In this document: positions 12,901 through 25,100 of the stretch, piece by piece
How positions within the stretch are numbered: the first letter of the stretch is position 1
Layout: each line of letters starts with the position of its first letter
DNA from: Eutypella sp. D-1
Lineage: Eukaryota; Ascomycota; Sordariomycetes; Xylariales; Diatrypaceae
NCBI GenBank assembly: GCA_023313575.1
Contig: JAJTTP010000008.1
Coordinates: forward strand, 620,001 to 684,000
Length of the DNA stretch: 64,000 bases
Direction: 5' to 3'
Program-made: the position numbers and the translations under genes
The notes under the pieces: generated by a model
What the model was told of the DNA's origin: nothing
The model's input: the letters and a program-made list of their open reading frames with translations, nothing else
The model's database searches: none

Positions 12901-14042
12901 GAGCTGGAGTAGTCGGCTTATACATAAGCTTCAGCATCGCAGTTCCCAGCTGCCCACTTGCACTTGGGTCAACTGCCGCCAGCTGGATCCCTTCCAAGGT
13001 CTGGAGGACCATACCGATCACTTTCAGCCAATGATCAACTGACAAGCTTTATGTATAGGGCTCGTACTCAACCAGAAGGTTCAACAAATTGTTACATAAC
13101 ACTAGATACTACATCCATGTTGGTAAGCTAGACTATTATGCAACTAGTGTAACTAATTAGTGCTTCGTTAAGTGAATCCCTGGTTACAATTCACTAGTAC
13201 GAATATTTTTACAACAATGGGGAGCAATGGGGCAAGAGCTAGGGGAAGAGAGACAGATATGCTGGCCGATTATGGGGAAAAGCTTTCCAGCTCTCCAGCT
13301 CAGGAACAAATGGAACATTCTTAATTGGAGAACATTGGGAAAAGTGTCGTGGTGTCCTTAACTTTTTTTGTGGAGGAAGCCGCAATCGTATGAGAAACTT
13401 CCACCACCACTTGCACCTACCTACTTACTACTACGTATTGTATAACTCTATACTACATCTGTAGTACCAAGTATACCTACCTAGGAATAGATATCACCTG
13501 GCTTATCACCTGCTCTTATCAACTGGCAGAACACCTGGCAAGCTCTACCAACCTATCTACGTGCATAATAGGTACTTACTAGGAGGGAAACCTTACCTAC
13601 ATCTTTAACCCCCCGGGCCTTGAACCTTCATCCTTGAAACTGAAAAAAGTCAACCTTACCTACTCGGTAGAACCTTTTCAACTTACTTTCAATACACCTT
13701 CAACAAAGTTACCTTTGAAGTATTGGAATTTGTTTTCCCTTCCATTTCTTCTCCCCTTTCCCTTTCCTTTCCCCCTTGCGTCTCCTTTCCGTGCAGCAGG
13801 CCATAGTTGATCATAGCTATCTCCCCTCCCTCCCCTCAGCTATCGACGACTGCCCGATTTTCTAAATCATATACGTATCCTGAAGAAGAGAAGCCAAGAA
13901 AAAAAATACTTTGACAATATGTTCTAGCTTTTCGGTGTAATCTGATCGCGATTTAACTTTCCAATTATCGCTCGTCTACCGTCTCGTCTCTCGTCTGTCT
14001 CGTCTCGTCCGTCCGCCTAGTTCCATTATATATCCTCTCAAC
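6992..14042. other. Long gene-poor divergent spacer between ste20 and scp160
   Basis: About 7 kb between two divergent genes. I find no frame with a recognisable domain, no tRNA or 5S rRNA pattern and no intact transposon. Contents: tetranucleotide (GACA/GACT) repeats at about 7079-7175; TACCTAGGTA at 7662-7671; two TAGGTACCTA copies (7705-7714, 7889-7898); an imperfect inverted repeat near 12905-13066; and, close to scp160, pyrimidine-rich tracts (about 13735-13797 and TCTCG repeats at about 13975-14010) that look like its promoter and 5' leader. Short frames at 9135-9398, 9843-10154, 11131-11586 and 11640-12023 have no recognisable content. Confidence 0.55.
12905..13066. repeat. Imperfect inverted repeat, MITE-like or large stem-loop
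   Basis: The left arm around 12914-12931 (core TATACATAAGCTT) is matched in reverse complement by the right arm around 13044-13060 (core AAGCTTTATGTATA) with one extra base. Weaker complementarity continues outward (CTGG..AGTA on the left against TACTCAACCAG on the right), for about 35 bp per arm around a spacer of roughly 110 bp. No coding capacity lies inside and no clear target-site duplication was found. A short non-autonomous element or a stem-loop transcript are both possible. Confidence 0.35.
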
Positions 14043-17000
14043 ATGGCTACCAATACCGCTCCTGAGGGTTCTCTTGCCCAAAAGCTGATGGAGCAACATG
14101 CTCAGAATCCCCTTAAGGTCACTGTCGAGGATGTTCCCGATGAGGAGGGATCTTCCGCCCCGTCCTCCACTGATGCTGCTGCTTCTTCCTCTTGGGGCCA
14201 GACCACCTCTACCAAAGCTGCCGGAAAGCAGAAGGCTCAAGAGGCTGCCACTGCCACTGCCACTCTTGACACTGAATCTCAAGAAGCCTTCCCTGCCCTA
14301 GGTACTGGTCCCAAGTCTACTGCTACTAAGAACAACATCACTCCGATCTGGGGTGGTGCCAACGGCAAGACTAATGGAAGCTCCTGGTCGGCGAATGGAA
14401 CTCCTCGGACCTCTACTCCTAACTCCGGCGTCTCGACTCCCACTGGGTTTCCCCCGTCTTTGAACCTCCCTGGCCGCAATGTCGAGTCTTACATCCTGGA
14501 GCCGTCTCACATCATGCCTCGTAACCAGCTGAAGCGTCCCATCCCGGACATTGTCAAGGACATCAACCGCAAGTCTCGTGCTGTTATCAACATGGTTCAA
14601 GGCCCTAACGGTAGTTTGAAATTCAACGCTACGGGTCCTCAGGACAAGGCTCAGCAGGCACTCCGCGATCTGATCCAACAAATCGGTGCCAAGGTAAGTA
14701 AACCTCCCCACATCTTTTGTCTTTTGTCTTTTGTCTGCCGATCATGATCCGAGCTCAAGCCAACACATTTCCTTGTAGACTAGCATCAAAGTGTCCATCC
14801 CTTCCTCCGCGAGAGCGCACATCATTGGGAAACAAGGTTCTACCATCAAGGCTATTCAAGAGAAGTCTGGTGCTAGGATCCAGTTACCCAAGGTTGATGA
14901 AGCTCAGGAGGACGAGGAAGGTGATATTGATGTGATCGTTGAGGGCAATGCCCTCTCAGCCGCCACCGCCCGCGAGGCAATCAACAAGATCGTTGGCGAA
15001 AAAGCAGCCAATGTCACTACGAAGCTGAAGTCCATCCCCGCCGAGTTCTATCCCTTCATCGCCGGCCCGAACAACACCCTGGCCAACTCTCTCGAGGCCG
15101 AACATGGCGTTCAGATCAGGGTGCCGCCTCACCAGCCATGGTCTCACCCTATACCCAAGGCTCCCGTAGGCGGACAGAGGCCGACCTTCGCCCCTGCTAC
15201 CAATGACAACCACATCCAATTGGCTGGAGACCGACTGGCTATCCAGGCCGCGCGGGCGGCCATCGAGCGTCGTGTGCAGGAGTTGCAGAACCAGCTGCAG
15301 ATCGATCAGGCTGATATCAACAAGGGACGTCACCAGTTCATCATTGGTGATCGTGGTATTCCCATGCACGAATTCTTCGCCGACACAAACTGTGCGATCA
15401 TCCTGCCCAGCGAAGAAGGCGTCGACACCGTAACAGTAATCGGTCCGCCGGACGATGTGGCCCGCGGTCTGGACAGAGCCATCGACTTGGCCATGGCTCC
15501 ACAAGTAGCGTCCTTCAACGCCTCGAGGTTCCATCGCCATGCTGCGGGAGGTGCCTCTGCATACTCTCGGGACATGTCACGCTACCTACGCGAACGCAGA
15601 GAGATTGAGCGGTTAGAACAGCTTTATAACGTCCACATCAACACTCCCTACACTGCTGGTGTCGATTCGCCTTGGGAATTATACGCGCGTGATGGCAAGA
15701 ACAGCGTCAAGGCGCAGAAGGAAATGACTTCGATCATCAACAGCCACCCCCCTTCTCGCTTTGCCTCGATCCCCGTTGATCCATTCTTCCACTCTTATCT
15801 CCGGAGTGATATTACGCCGAAAGTCCGGCAACAATATGGCGTGTACACTATCATTCCGAACGGAGCAGAGGCGGACCTTCCTGTACTTCTGGTCTACGAG
15901 GGCGATTCCCCTCTGGATGCGTACCAGGTTCCCCAGAGCGTCCCGGCAGCACAGGATGTCCAAAACTTTCAGAAGGGCCTCTCCGAAGCTCGCAAGCACA
16001 TCCTTGACTTGCTAAACCGCCAAGAGCAGCTCGCCACGGTTACGCTTGAGGTGCCTCTCAAGTAAGTCTACACCAACTACACCAAGTATGTTCATTAGCT
16101 TCTAACCACGGTATGTAGGTTCCATGATAAGCTCCGGCGATACATCAAGAAAGAGCAGGACGCCACTGTTCGTGCTGCTGGCGACATCCCTGTTAGAGTG
16201 AGTGTTAGAGGCACCACTGTTACTTTCCGCGGTACCGCCTCCAGCGTCGATGCTCTTTACCAAAAGGCCAAGGCTTTTGTTGCCCAGGAACAGGAGGATG
16301 AGAAGGAGCGCGGCTTCACTCTCAAGTTCGATTTCAGCCCCAAGTTCGCAAACCACCTAATTGGTAAAGGCGGTAGCCACATCAACGAGCTCCGTGAGAA
16401 GTTCGATGTAGACATCCAGGTTCAGAACGGAGAGGTTGAGCTCAAAGGTCCCAAAGCGAAAGCTGAGCGTGCCAGGGCTCATATCACTTCGCTTGGCAGG
16501 CAATGGGCAGATGAGACTACCCACGTACTCAAGATTGATCCTAAATTCCATCGGGAACTTATTGGTGCGCAGGGCGGCCAGATTCTACGTCTGCAGAATC
16601 GTTACAACGTCCACATCAACTTCCCGAGATCTGCGAAGTCCAAGGACGACGAATCTGTCGCGGATGCTGCTAGCGAAGCTGGCAAGCCACGACGCCAACA
16701 GGGTCCTGACGAAGTCATGATTCGTGGCCCCAAGAAGGGCGCGGACGAGGCTCGCGATGAGATTTTTTCGCTCTTCCAGTACCTCAAAGACAACTCTCAC
16801 ACTGCTACTGTCACCGTTCAACAAAAGCAAATTCCGTCCCTGATTGGCTCGGGTGGTGTTGGTATGGATGAGCTACGCGCATTGACTGGTGCCAAGATCG
16901 ATATCCCGGGCGAAAGGGGCGAGTCCCAAGATGCCAATGTCGACATCCAGATCAAGGGCACGAAGTCGCAGGTGGCAGAGGCCAAGAAGCTGATCGAGGA

Positions 17001-18102
17001 GAAGAAGGCTATCTTCCAGGACACCGTTAATAAGACGATCGATATTGACAGGAAGTGGCACAAGACGTTGATTGGGCCGGGAGGTAAGTTATCTTTCATC
17101 CCCAGTCACAAACGATATGCTAACATTCAATTAGGTTCCACTCTTCGTGACCTGGTAATAAAGGCCGGTGGTCCCGAGGATAGACGACTTCAAGCCCGCA
17201 CCGTCCAGTTCCCGAAGCTGGATACCGATGGCAACACCATCAAGGTAGAAGGACGGAGCGATGTCGTTGACAAGATCATCTCCAGCATCCAGTCGATCGT
17301 GTCGGAACGGGAAAGCCAAGTCACCGAGGTCCTTGAAGTTCCTGTCGAGAAACATAGGACTTTGATTGGCCGCGGTGGCGATGCTAAACGCCAACTGGAG
17401 TCTCAGTTCAAAGTTTCCATCGACATCCCGCGACAGGGAAGTAGCCAGACCGGTGTCAAGATAGTTGGTCTGCCCGCCGATGTCGAACAAGCGAAGGAGC
17501 ATATCGCGTCTTTGATCAAAGAACAGCAGGGTGAGACGGTGCAGATCCCGCGCAAGTATCATCATGCCATTGCCGACAACGGTGCGTTCTTCCGTAGACT
17601 ACGCAACGACCACAAGGTTACGGTGGACCATCTCGGCCAGTCGGTCCCGCCGAAACCAAAGCCCACGGCCACACGGGCCAATGATACCGCCTTACCCCTG
17701 ATCACCGATGATGCGGATACCGCCGCGGATGCCCATTCTTGGCAGCTCGTCGATGCTATCTCGTCTGAGGAGGGCGAAATCCCATGGGTCCTCAAGGGCA
17801 ACCCCGAGAATATTGAGAAGGCCAAGAAAGCCATCAACACGGCACTTGAGCAGGCTCAGAAGAACAACGCGATCGGCTACCTCGTGCTTCCGGACCCGTC
17901 CACTTACCGCCATGTTATTGGTCAGGGCGGTTCGAAGGTCAACTCTATCCGTAAGCAGAGCGGTTGCAAGATCAACGTACCCCGGGACCAAGCCCGGGAC
18001 GAGGCCATCGAGGTCGTCGGCTCCAGAGAGGGCTGCGAGAAGGCAAAGACTCTCATTCTCGAGGCTGTTCGCGAGGGCCAAGCCGGTAGCAGACGGGACT
18101 AG
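14043..18102 (+). CDS. scp160: Multi-KH-domain RNA-binding protein, Scp160/vigilin family
   Basis: Exons 14043-14693, 14779-16061, 16119-17083 and 17135-18102 give 1288 aa, close to yeast Scp160 (about 1220). Phases agree at every junction, and the last intron has a perfect TGCTAAC branch site. KH domains recur along the protein. Canonical GXXG loops are seen in IIGKQGS, LIGKGGS, LIGAQGG, LIGSGGV, LIGPGGS, LIGRGGD and VIGQGGS, with degenerate ones in FIAGPNN and FIIGDRG. The family binds many mRNAs on ribosomes at the ER and affects translation efficiency and ploidy control. The start has a strong context (CAACATGGCT) after a pyrimidine-rich leader. The 51-nt last intron is a multiple of three without stops and splits a GXXG loop. 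Confidence 0.95.
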
Positions 18103-19189
18103 TCTTCCCGCCGGCATACTAGTAATACGCTTAGTGGATTTGACAAGATGGATCCCTGGACGTAACGTCACTTGCATAGAGGAAGGAAGGGTAACAAAAA
18201 GAGAAAGAATTGGCATGGCGGTTTGCGATTTACTAGGTGCATTACGAAAACCACGAAAAAGGGGAGGTGGGTTTCGAGCGATTCTCCTTGTGTACCATCT
18301 GGCTAGCGATCCTCTAGCTGTTGCTCTACATGAGGTTAGTCGAGTAGGGCCAGATAGCTCTGCTCCGCTTTTGCTTTACCGCGTTGCTGTTGGTTCTTGG
18401 TATATGTACGAAACAAGATGGATGAGGTTGCGACAGCTATATGAACAGACACGATACTCGGTCAGAGGTGGGACCTCTCACTTCATCTCATCCATTCTAC
18501 TTTACTAACTGCAAAACTGGCACTGCGGCGACCCATGTCGCTGGAGTCTATGCAGTTCTAAGCGAGGACGAGGAGGGAGGGAAAAAAGGAAAAGCGAAAA
18601 CTTACAATCTAAAATAAAGTAACTAATAAATAAAAGAGATCTCTCCTATAAAGAAAAGTGCTGGACTTGGCTTATCAAACCGAATCAATCGTGAGGTTCC
18701 CGCGGCAGACAGCACAATCAGCCCTCGTTTCCGCTCAAGAACCCTACATCACACGGGGCGCTCGTTTAACTTCTATAAGATATGAGATGGGTAGGCTGGC
18801 TGGATAGCTTCCAGCGTCAACAGCTCACTCGATGGCGCCGCGACATCTCCGGCGCCCTTGGCGGCTTCCTGGCGCAGAGACGGCAACGGATGCCATATCC
18901 CAAGTTCTGCTGTGACATGAGAGATCCTCTACACAAGATTGTCCTCCATGGGCTGGATACGCTCTTCCAGCAAGGTCCTCCCCAGGGCATCATGCCCGCT
19001 GCACGCCAGGACTGCGTTCTATGATCTGCACAGAGCTTCTCACATAGAGGCTAGATGATGCTTGTCCGAATGTGTTTAAGTGTACAATCACCCCCCTCCC
19101 CCCTAAATCTAGCAAAGTTATACGTTCTTGTGATCCCGCTTCTATAGTCCTATTACCAAATGATTGGATGTGCTATTGCCTCAGATATG
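18103..19189. other. Convergent intergenic region
   Basis: The 3' flank of scp160, with A/T-rich stretches around 18590-18640 that could hold polyadenylation signals, followed by the 3' flank of the HET gene. An 80-codon frame at 18782-19024 has no recognisable family. I see no RNA gene. Confidence 0.55.
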
Positions 19190-21001
19190 TTATCCAAAGA
19201 AGCCTTCTGTTCGTTGCCAATCGTCTCCATAGCCGGTAAAGCGTGAGTCCTCTGGGATGGGGTCGCTCATAGTTGTGATACCCCATCCTGAGGGCTGCCA
19301 TGTGCATAGACCGAGACGGCGATAGTACTGAAACGCGTCCGGATCAGAGCAACGCAGTAAGAGCAGGCCCGCCAGTTCTTTGTGGCTGGTATATTGCGTC
19401 CTCCCTAGAAGCAGAACATAGAGGCTATCAGACCATTCGAGAGACAGCTTGGTCGCGAGCGCCTGCTGTGGCAGGTCGGGTACCTCTCCCATTTTTGAAG
19501 GGCACTGAGGAGTTATTATTGTACTGGAAAAAACATCGGTGCGGTCTAAATAGATCTTGAGCATTGCATGAACGATGTAGTCGCGGTGGCTCTTGGTGAA
19601 CGTTTCTTCCGCTTCCTGGCAAGATGCATGAATTCTGTGAAAGGCACACATTGCTCCATCAAACTTGCCCCATGCATTGCCATTGACGTTCTGGACGGAC
19701 AGCAGACACGCAGGGACACTGGGAGCTTGGGGCTGCGTTACGCTGTACTTGCTTATGCTTGAATAGGTGCTCTCTATGCTCCATATTTGGTCCGGTAATA
19801 TGGACGACGAGTTGGGAAGCCAACCCCGTCCTACGGGGGCCGGTTGTGTGAAGCTGTGTAGTTGGCTTTGCAGGCCGTACTGACGTAAAAGCTGTTCCCC
19901 GAATTGCACCTGCAGATCCTGGAGGGTATACCTGGAGCCCTGGCGGTGCGAGAGTGCGGACTTCCCGACCCGAAATCTAAACACCTGCTGGATGCCATAC
20001 ACCCTATCCTCATCTCGCTCGCAGGTGCGTGAACCGGAGGCGATGAAGATTGCCAGCGGATGCCGCCATTCCAACAGAGACAGCCCACACTGTTGAAGCA
20101 GTTGGAGGGCCGAGGAATGTTTGGGCGGGACGCCCTTTAATTCGAGTAAGCTGTATGCTTCTCGATAGTACTGAACAAGTCTCTGAAGTATCAAAGGCTT
20201 GTTGGGAGTATCATCAGGAGTCCCGCCCTTCTTCTGAGGCCAGTCACCGTCAACCTCGATAGCAGGTGCCGTAGCAGGTGTGCCTTCCCGGCTAAGAAAT
20301 ATAGCATCTTGCCTCATGAAAGCCTCTTGCAAGGTCCACAAGGATGAAAACCAGGGATCGCGCAGGAGCTTGGCGACACTGCCGTTCCCAACCACTACCA
20401 CCATTCCGAGTCTGATCCAGTCGTAGGCTATATCCCACGGCAAATTCACCATTCCGAGACGTACTCGCTCGTACGCACGACGGACGTGCTTTGCCATCCT
20501 AATCATCTCATTCATGGTGGACTTCAAAACCTGATCCGAGACGGACAACCACGCGTAGACGTGGCGCGCCCCTTCGAAAATCGGGGCTTGTCTGCCCACC
20601 TCAGCTGCCGACTTGGGCTCGTCGCCTCTCTGGTCTATACATGCTATATCAATCCATAGAAAGTCTACCGGCGAGGGGTGGATTCCCAGCCCGGTACATC
20701 GCCTGATTGCGTGCAGGAGTTGTTCACTGGTGAAGTGGTGCGGCCTGACCCTAGGCACGTCCCAGGGAATCCCGTGGACAACAAGAGGGGTTACGACGTA
20801 GTCTGCGGGACTTTCGTCGTCGGCATCTGTCGTTACTCTCCATCGACCCCATGTGTAGGATATCGCGTTATATGATGGTGAGGTGGCCGGTCCGTAGACG
20901 TTGCCCGGCTGCCATTCATAAGAGGTCATGGTCGGAACGTGGAGCAGTCGACGAGGCCACCGCCCAAGAGCCTTTTCCTCAATCTCTAACGGTGTAGACA
21001 T
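19190..21001 (-). CDS. HET-domain (heterokaryon incompatibility) protein
   Basis: An uninterrupted 603-aa frame. The HET domain covers roughly residues 44-235: block 1 YNAISYTWG (44-52), block 2 FLWIDIACIDQ (114-124) followed by ARHVYAWL, and block 3 WFSSLWTLQEA (217-227). The C-terminal 370 residues show no motif I recognise, and no NACHT, WD or ankyrin repeats, so this is a stand-alone HET protein. HET domains trigger growth arrest or cell death on recognition of non-self in hyphal fusion; whether this gene acts in incompatibility cannot be told from sequence. It lies between core genes and reads towards scp160. The domain call is firm; the biological role is inference. Confidence 0.9.
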   Translation of the reverse strand: MSTPLEIEEKALGRWPRRLLHVPTMTSYEWQPGNVYGPATSPSYNAISYTWGRWRVTTDADDESPADYVVTPLVVHGIPWDVPRVRPHHFTSEQLLHAIRRCTGLGIHPSPVDFLWIDIACIDQRGDEPKSAAEVGRQAPIFEGARHVYAWLSVSDQVLKSTMNEMIRMAKHVRRAYERVRLGMVNLPWDIAYDWIRLGMVVVVGNGSVAKLLRDPWFSSLWTLQEAFMRQDAIFLSREGTPATAPAIEVDGDWPQKKGGTPDDTPNKPLILQRLVQYYREAYSLLELKGVPPKHSSALQLLQQCGLSLLEWRHPLAIFIASGSRTCERDEDRVYGIQQVFRFRVGKSALSHRQGSRYTLQDLQVQFGEQLLRQYGLQSQLHSFTQPAPVGRGWLPNSSSILPDQIWSIESTYSSISKYSVTQPQAPSVPACLLSVQNVNGNAWGKFDGAMCAFHRIHASCQEAEETFTKSHRDYIVHAMLKIYLDRTDVFSSTIITPQCPSKMGEVPDLPQQALATKLSLEWSDSLYVLLLGRTQYTSHKELAGLLLLRCSDPDAFQYYRRLGLCTWQPSGWGITTMSDPIPEDSRFTGYGDDWQRTEGFFG

Positions 21002-22158
21002 GATTAAAGAAGAGAATAAAAATACATGTACTGAATGAGATAATTGCGGAAAAAATGGGGGGTTTCTTCTATTTAATGCAAGCCCCTAGGGGCCCAAGTA
21101 GAGTAGAAAATATAAAGATCGTGATAGTCTTAGGTATAGGCAGACAGGTAGGAGCTTTCAGCCCCCACTCTTGGCCGCTTACTACCAAACCCTTCGCATC
21201 TGCGCTCTTTGAAATGCAAAATGGTATCATCGGTATACTTCTCTGCCTTAGGAGTCTAGCTCTCCTCGCAAGCTATGAGGTTAGGTGATGTATCACGAAA
21301 TGACTTAAATCCCGTCGAAATCGGGCCAAGATGGGCGGCTTTTAACCGGCATAGGCAAGCAGGCAGGCAGATAGATCTCTTTTCAGCTACCTAGTAATAT
21401 ACAACAAATCGAGCCAATAAATCCGCGCCCCCGCCCCCTTCCCGAAGCGATCGCACCAGCCCCAGTCCGGCTCTGTTTTTACATTTTCCTCGTGAGATCG
21501 TACGCTAGGTTGCTTCGTAGCTCTTCCTGAAGGGGGGGAGGGGGAGGGGGGCAAGGTTCTCGTAGAACCGGTGAGAGGATGGCAAAAAGAAAAGAGATAG
21601 AATAAAAGGAAGGCAGCGAAGCCAAAAGCAACCGACAAAAACGCCTATCCGTTTCCTCTGCTCTTCGGGGGGGAATACCCTTTCCCGATCTCATACCCCC
21701 GCGCCCCGACTTTTCATTTAAAAAGAAAAACAAACACCCCCCTTTCCCCCTGAAATTCGTAAAACCAGGGATATCACTCCCCCTTTCCTTTTTAACGCCT
21801 ACGTTGCTGTGGTTGGTTGTTGTGTCGCGGGTATCCTGCGTAGAAAAAAACGGCCAGCTACCACTAGCAGAAGCAGCGGTGCGAAGCCCCTCTTTCTTTC
21901 CAGCCTTTTGCTTCCCCATAGCCCCGTCCGTTATTCAGGCAGAGCAGAGCAGTGCGGTGTAGTGCAAGGAGGCGGGTTCCGATTACGTCTAATATCTAAG
22001 ATGGTATGGGAGGAAAAAAGAAGTGTGCAAAACCAAATCCGTGAGTGTGAAAGAGAGGCACCGAGTTATTGAATAATACAGGTCCCAAGAAGTATAATCC
22101 AGAACGGGTCGCAGCCTCCGGAGGCGTGCGGGCGCATGATCGAAACGTGATGATGGAC
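21002..22158. other. Spacer between the HET gene and rsc9
   Basis: The HET promoter and the rsc9 3' UTR, both genes being on the minus strand. It contains G- and C-rich low-complexity tracts around 21520-21560 and 21665-21790 and no convincing gene. Confidence 0.5.
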
Positions 22159-25100
22159 TCATGAACGGTCGGCTTGCACAAGCTGTAGCAGCGACGCGAT
22201 GTTATCGGCCTACAATACGCGTTAGCAACAACTGATTGGTCCCTGGGCAGTGGTGGAGAAAGGGGGGGGGGGGGGTAGGGGATGCTGTGGTGATTGAATA
22301 GGACCCCAAAACTCACCAGGTGCTTATTCTCCGTCATGACCTCGAACAGACGTGCCATGACGGGGCGGAACAGCTTCTCGTTCCAGCCGCCGCCCTCGCC
22401 ACCCTTCTCGTGCTCTTTCAGCAGGTGCTCCTCCGACTCCGTCTTTACGACGTTGCGCGCGATGTTGCGGAGCACCAGGGCCGCGCTGAGGGGCGTGCCG
22501 GCCGCGTGCTCGATTTCGGGGTTCTTGTCGTCCTTGCTGACCATTGTCATCTCCCAGGTAAGCGGCATCGTCTTGGCCGGAATGACCCAGGCCTTCCTCT
22601 GCCGCTTGGCCGCCGGGTCGGCGGCGCCCTCGGAGAGCGGGCGCTTCTGCGACGTGATGTGCGCCTTGATGTGGCCTGATAGCGCCGAGAGTTTCATTTT
22701 GCTCGGCGTCGGGTGCTTGAGGCAGCCTTCCCAGTCGCAGGATGTTGCGACTTCCTTGTCCTCGACCTTTCCGTGCTCGCCCCGGGTGATGCCCAGGTGG
22801 GCATTCAGGACGTGATTCCACATCTTCTCGCCGTCCGCAAAAACGCTGTTGCACTTTTGGGGGGCCGTGCCTTTGTTCGCCACCCATTGGCACTGGAGAT
22901 ACTCCTCTTTCGTTTCAAAGTCGAAGGGGATCGTGCGAGGGCGGATGTTCTCTATAATAAAGCGATCTGCCTGTCCTGGTCCTCGGATGATCTGGGCGCG
23001 CGCATCTGCGAACACCTGGCTCACATTCCTAATGAATTCGGCTGCTGAGAGCGTACTACGCCCCGTAGAGGTATATGATGCTTGGTAAGCATGCCATATA
23101 GCGATTTGGGTGATATGAGAACCGGCGTCTTCCTCGAATAAGGACTGAAGCCAATGGAAGCATCTTTGGGGCTCGCCAGTCGTAGCGAGCTTCTCGCGGA
23201 GGTCTGGCGGAAGGGGTACGATATCCTGAGGCGCCGGGAGTTTGTGCTGTGGCTTGAGGGTTACGTCCTCCTTGACCCGTTTAGCGCCGTAAGCGAGAAG
23301 TCTGACGAGATGTGGTACGAAGCGTTCCATATCAACCGCCTTTAATAACGACTCCACGTTGGCTACTACGGCCGTATACTGATAGAGAAAATCAAGACAT
23401 GCGTCCATGAGCTCCGGGTCATTGAGCAGAAGCCAGTTCATGATGTTCTGCAAAACCACTGTAGGGACATCCTGCAACATGTTTGTTACGTCGAGATTCA
23501 TCGAGATGCGACTGATAGATCTAAGAGATGCTAGTATCGTGCCCCGATCTTCCGAGTCGAGCTGAGCTAGTAACGTCTTATACAAGGCGTCATCGGAAGG
23601 CAGAATCATGTACGGCGTAATCTGCTCGGCGATATCGAGTGCCAGGTGCTTGATCTCGACAAGCGACTCCAGAGGAGGCAGATGCAGGATTATGCACAAG
23701 AGGTCCTTGAGAGAGTAGATATCAGAAATATAAACAGCATTCTCGGATAACATGACCATATTGCGGATGGTGAGGACGGCTTCTGTGATCCTTGTGAGGT
23801 GGTCTGCAAACACGGAAGGCTGCATGTAATCCAGCACCGATTTTGGCGCAAGCTTCTCGATGCGTTCAAGAATGTCGTCAGTGCCGTTGACACCATCGAG
23901 AATAGATATATCTCCACCATCCTGGTCTCCAAAGTACGACACTTGCCAGTTAACCTGGTAGAAAAGACCGCCAACTTCAAGAGCTTTCTCGATAAGAGCT
24001 TCTGCTAGGCCAAGAAAAGACTCGAACTTGTACTTATCACCGCGTTCAAAGGAAATCTTGACAAGGTGGTGGAGGGCAAAAGCCTGCTCAGAAGGAATAC
24101 CGGAACGCAAAGACTGCAGACATCGGGTGTAGATATTGGGGCCCTCGAAGCCAGCTGGAGAAAACGAGTTAGCATAAGGTGACACAGCGTGACAGAATCA
24201 CTCACTGCCAGGGACCATGGGACGGGAGTGACCTTGAGTTTCAGGGGCGCCAGTAACCTGGGTGCGTAGCTGGCGCTGACGCTTGGCAAATTCAACGGGG
24301 TTGTTCCCGGGTGTTTGGACAGGCCGAATTGGGACCTCGATGGGCTTCCGCCATTCGAAGGATTCCGTTAGTCGTGATGCGGTCTCGGGGTTGGTAGGTA
24401 TGAACTCGGAGGGAATCGTAACAGCGGGCGGCTGGGGCTGGCCCATGTGGAGGTGATTGTTGCCGTTATGATGCTGAGGAGGTGGTATATGGTGTTGATG
24501 ATGTGGGTGTGGTAATAAATGCTGTTGATGGTGGTTGGCGGGAGAACCATGAGAGCCATGAGATCCATGATGAGGGCCATGGGAGTTATGATGGGCAGCG
24601 GCGCCGGCGGAATTCGAAACAGGAGTCGAGTGCTGAGAAGAAGTCTGTCTTGGTTGACGACTAGGACCAGTTTCCGGTTGAAAGGGAATTCTCTGAGGGG
24701 GTGCCTCGCGCAGACGACCAGAAGCCCGGGTTCCAGAAACTGGCGTGCTGGTCTCGGAAGATCGGTCTTCCTTAGGAGCAACCTCCTCAGTCGGACGCCT
24801 GGAAGCCAATTTGAAACTCTCAACGGTACGAGTTAGAAGAGGACCGTTCTTAGTCGCACAGGACAGAGACTCGAGTATTTCCTTTGGTGGAGGTTCCTTT
24901 CCGTACTGGTCCTTAATCCAAAAAGCACCAAGATATTTATAGAAGCCATGTTTGAGTTGGAATGAGAGCTGACCCATGCCCTTACTATCGTCAAAGTGCA
25001 TTCCAAGTTCGTTGGCTAATACTTGCCAGGCCTTCTGTACTTTGTTGAGCTCGTCATAGCCGCCCTTCTCGATAACAGCCTTGTATAATCTGAACAGGTC

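Noticed and set aside
22324..22893. A 189-codon frame overlapping rsc9 on the same strand
   Set aside because: It is an alternate-frame shadow of the rsc9 coding sequence, which has family support.
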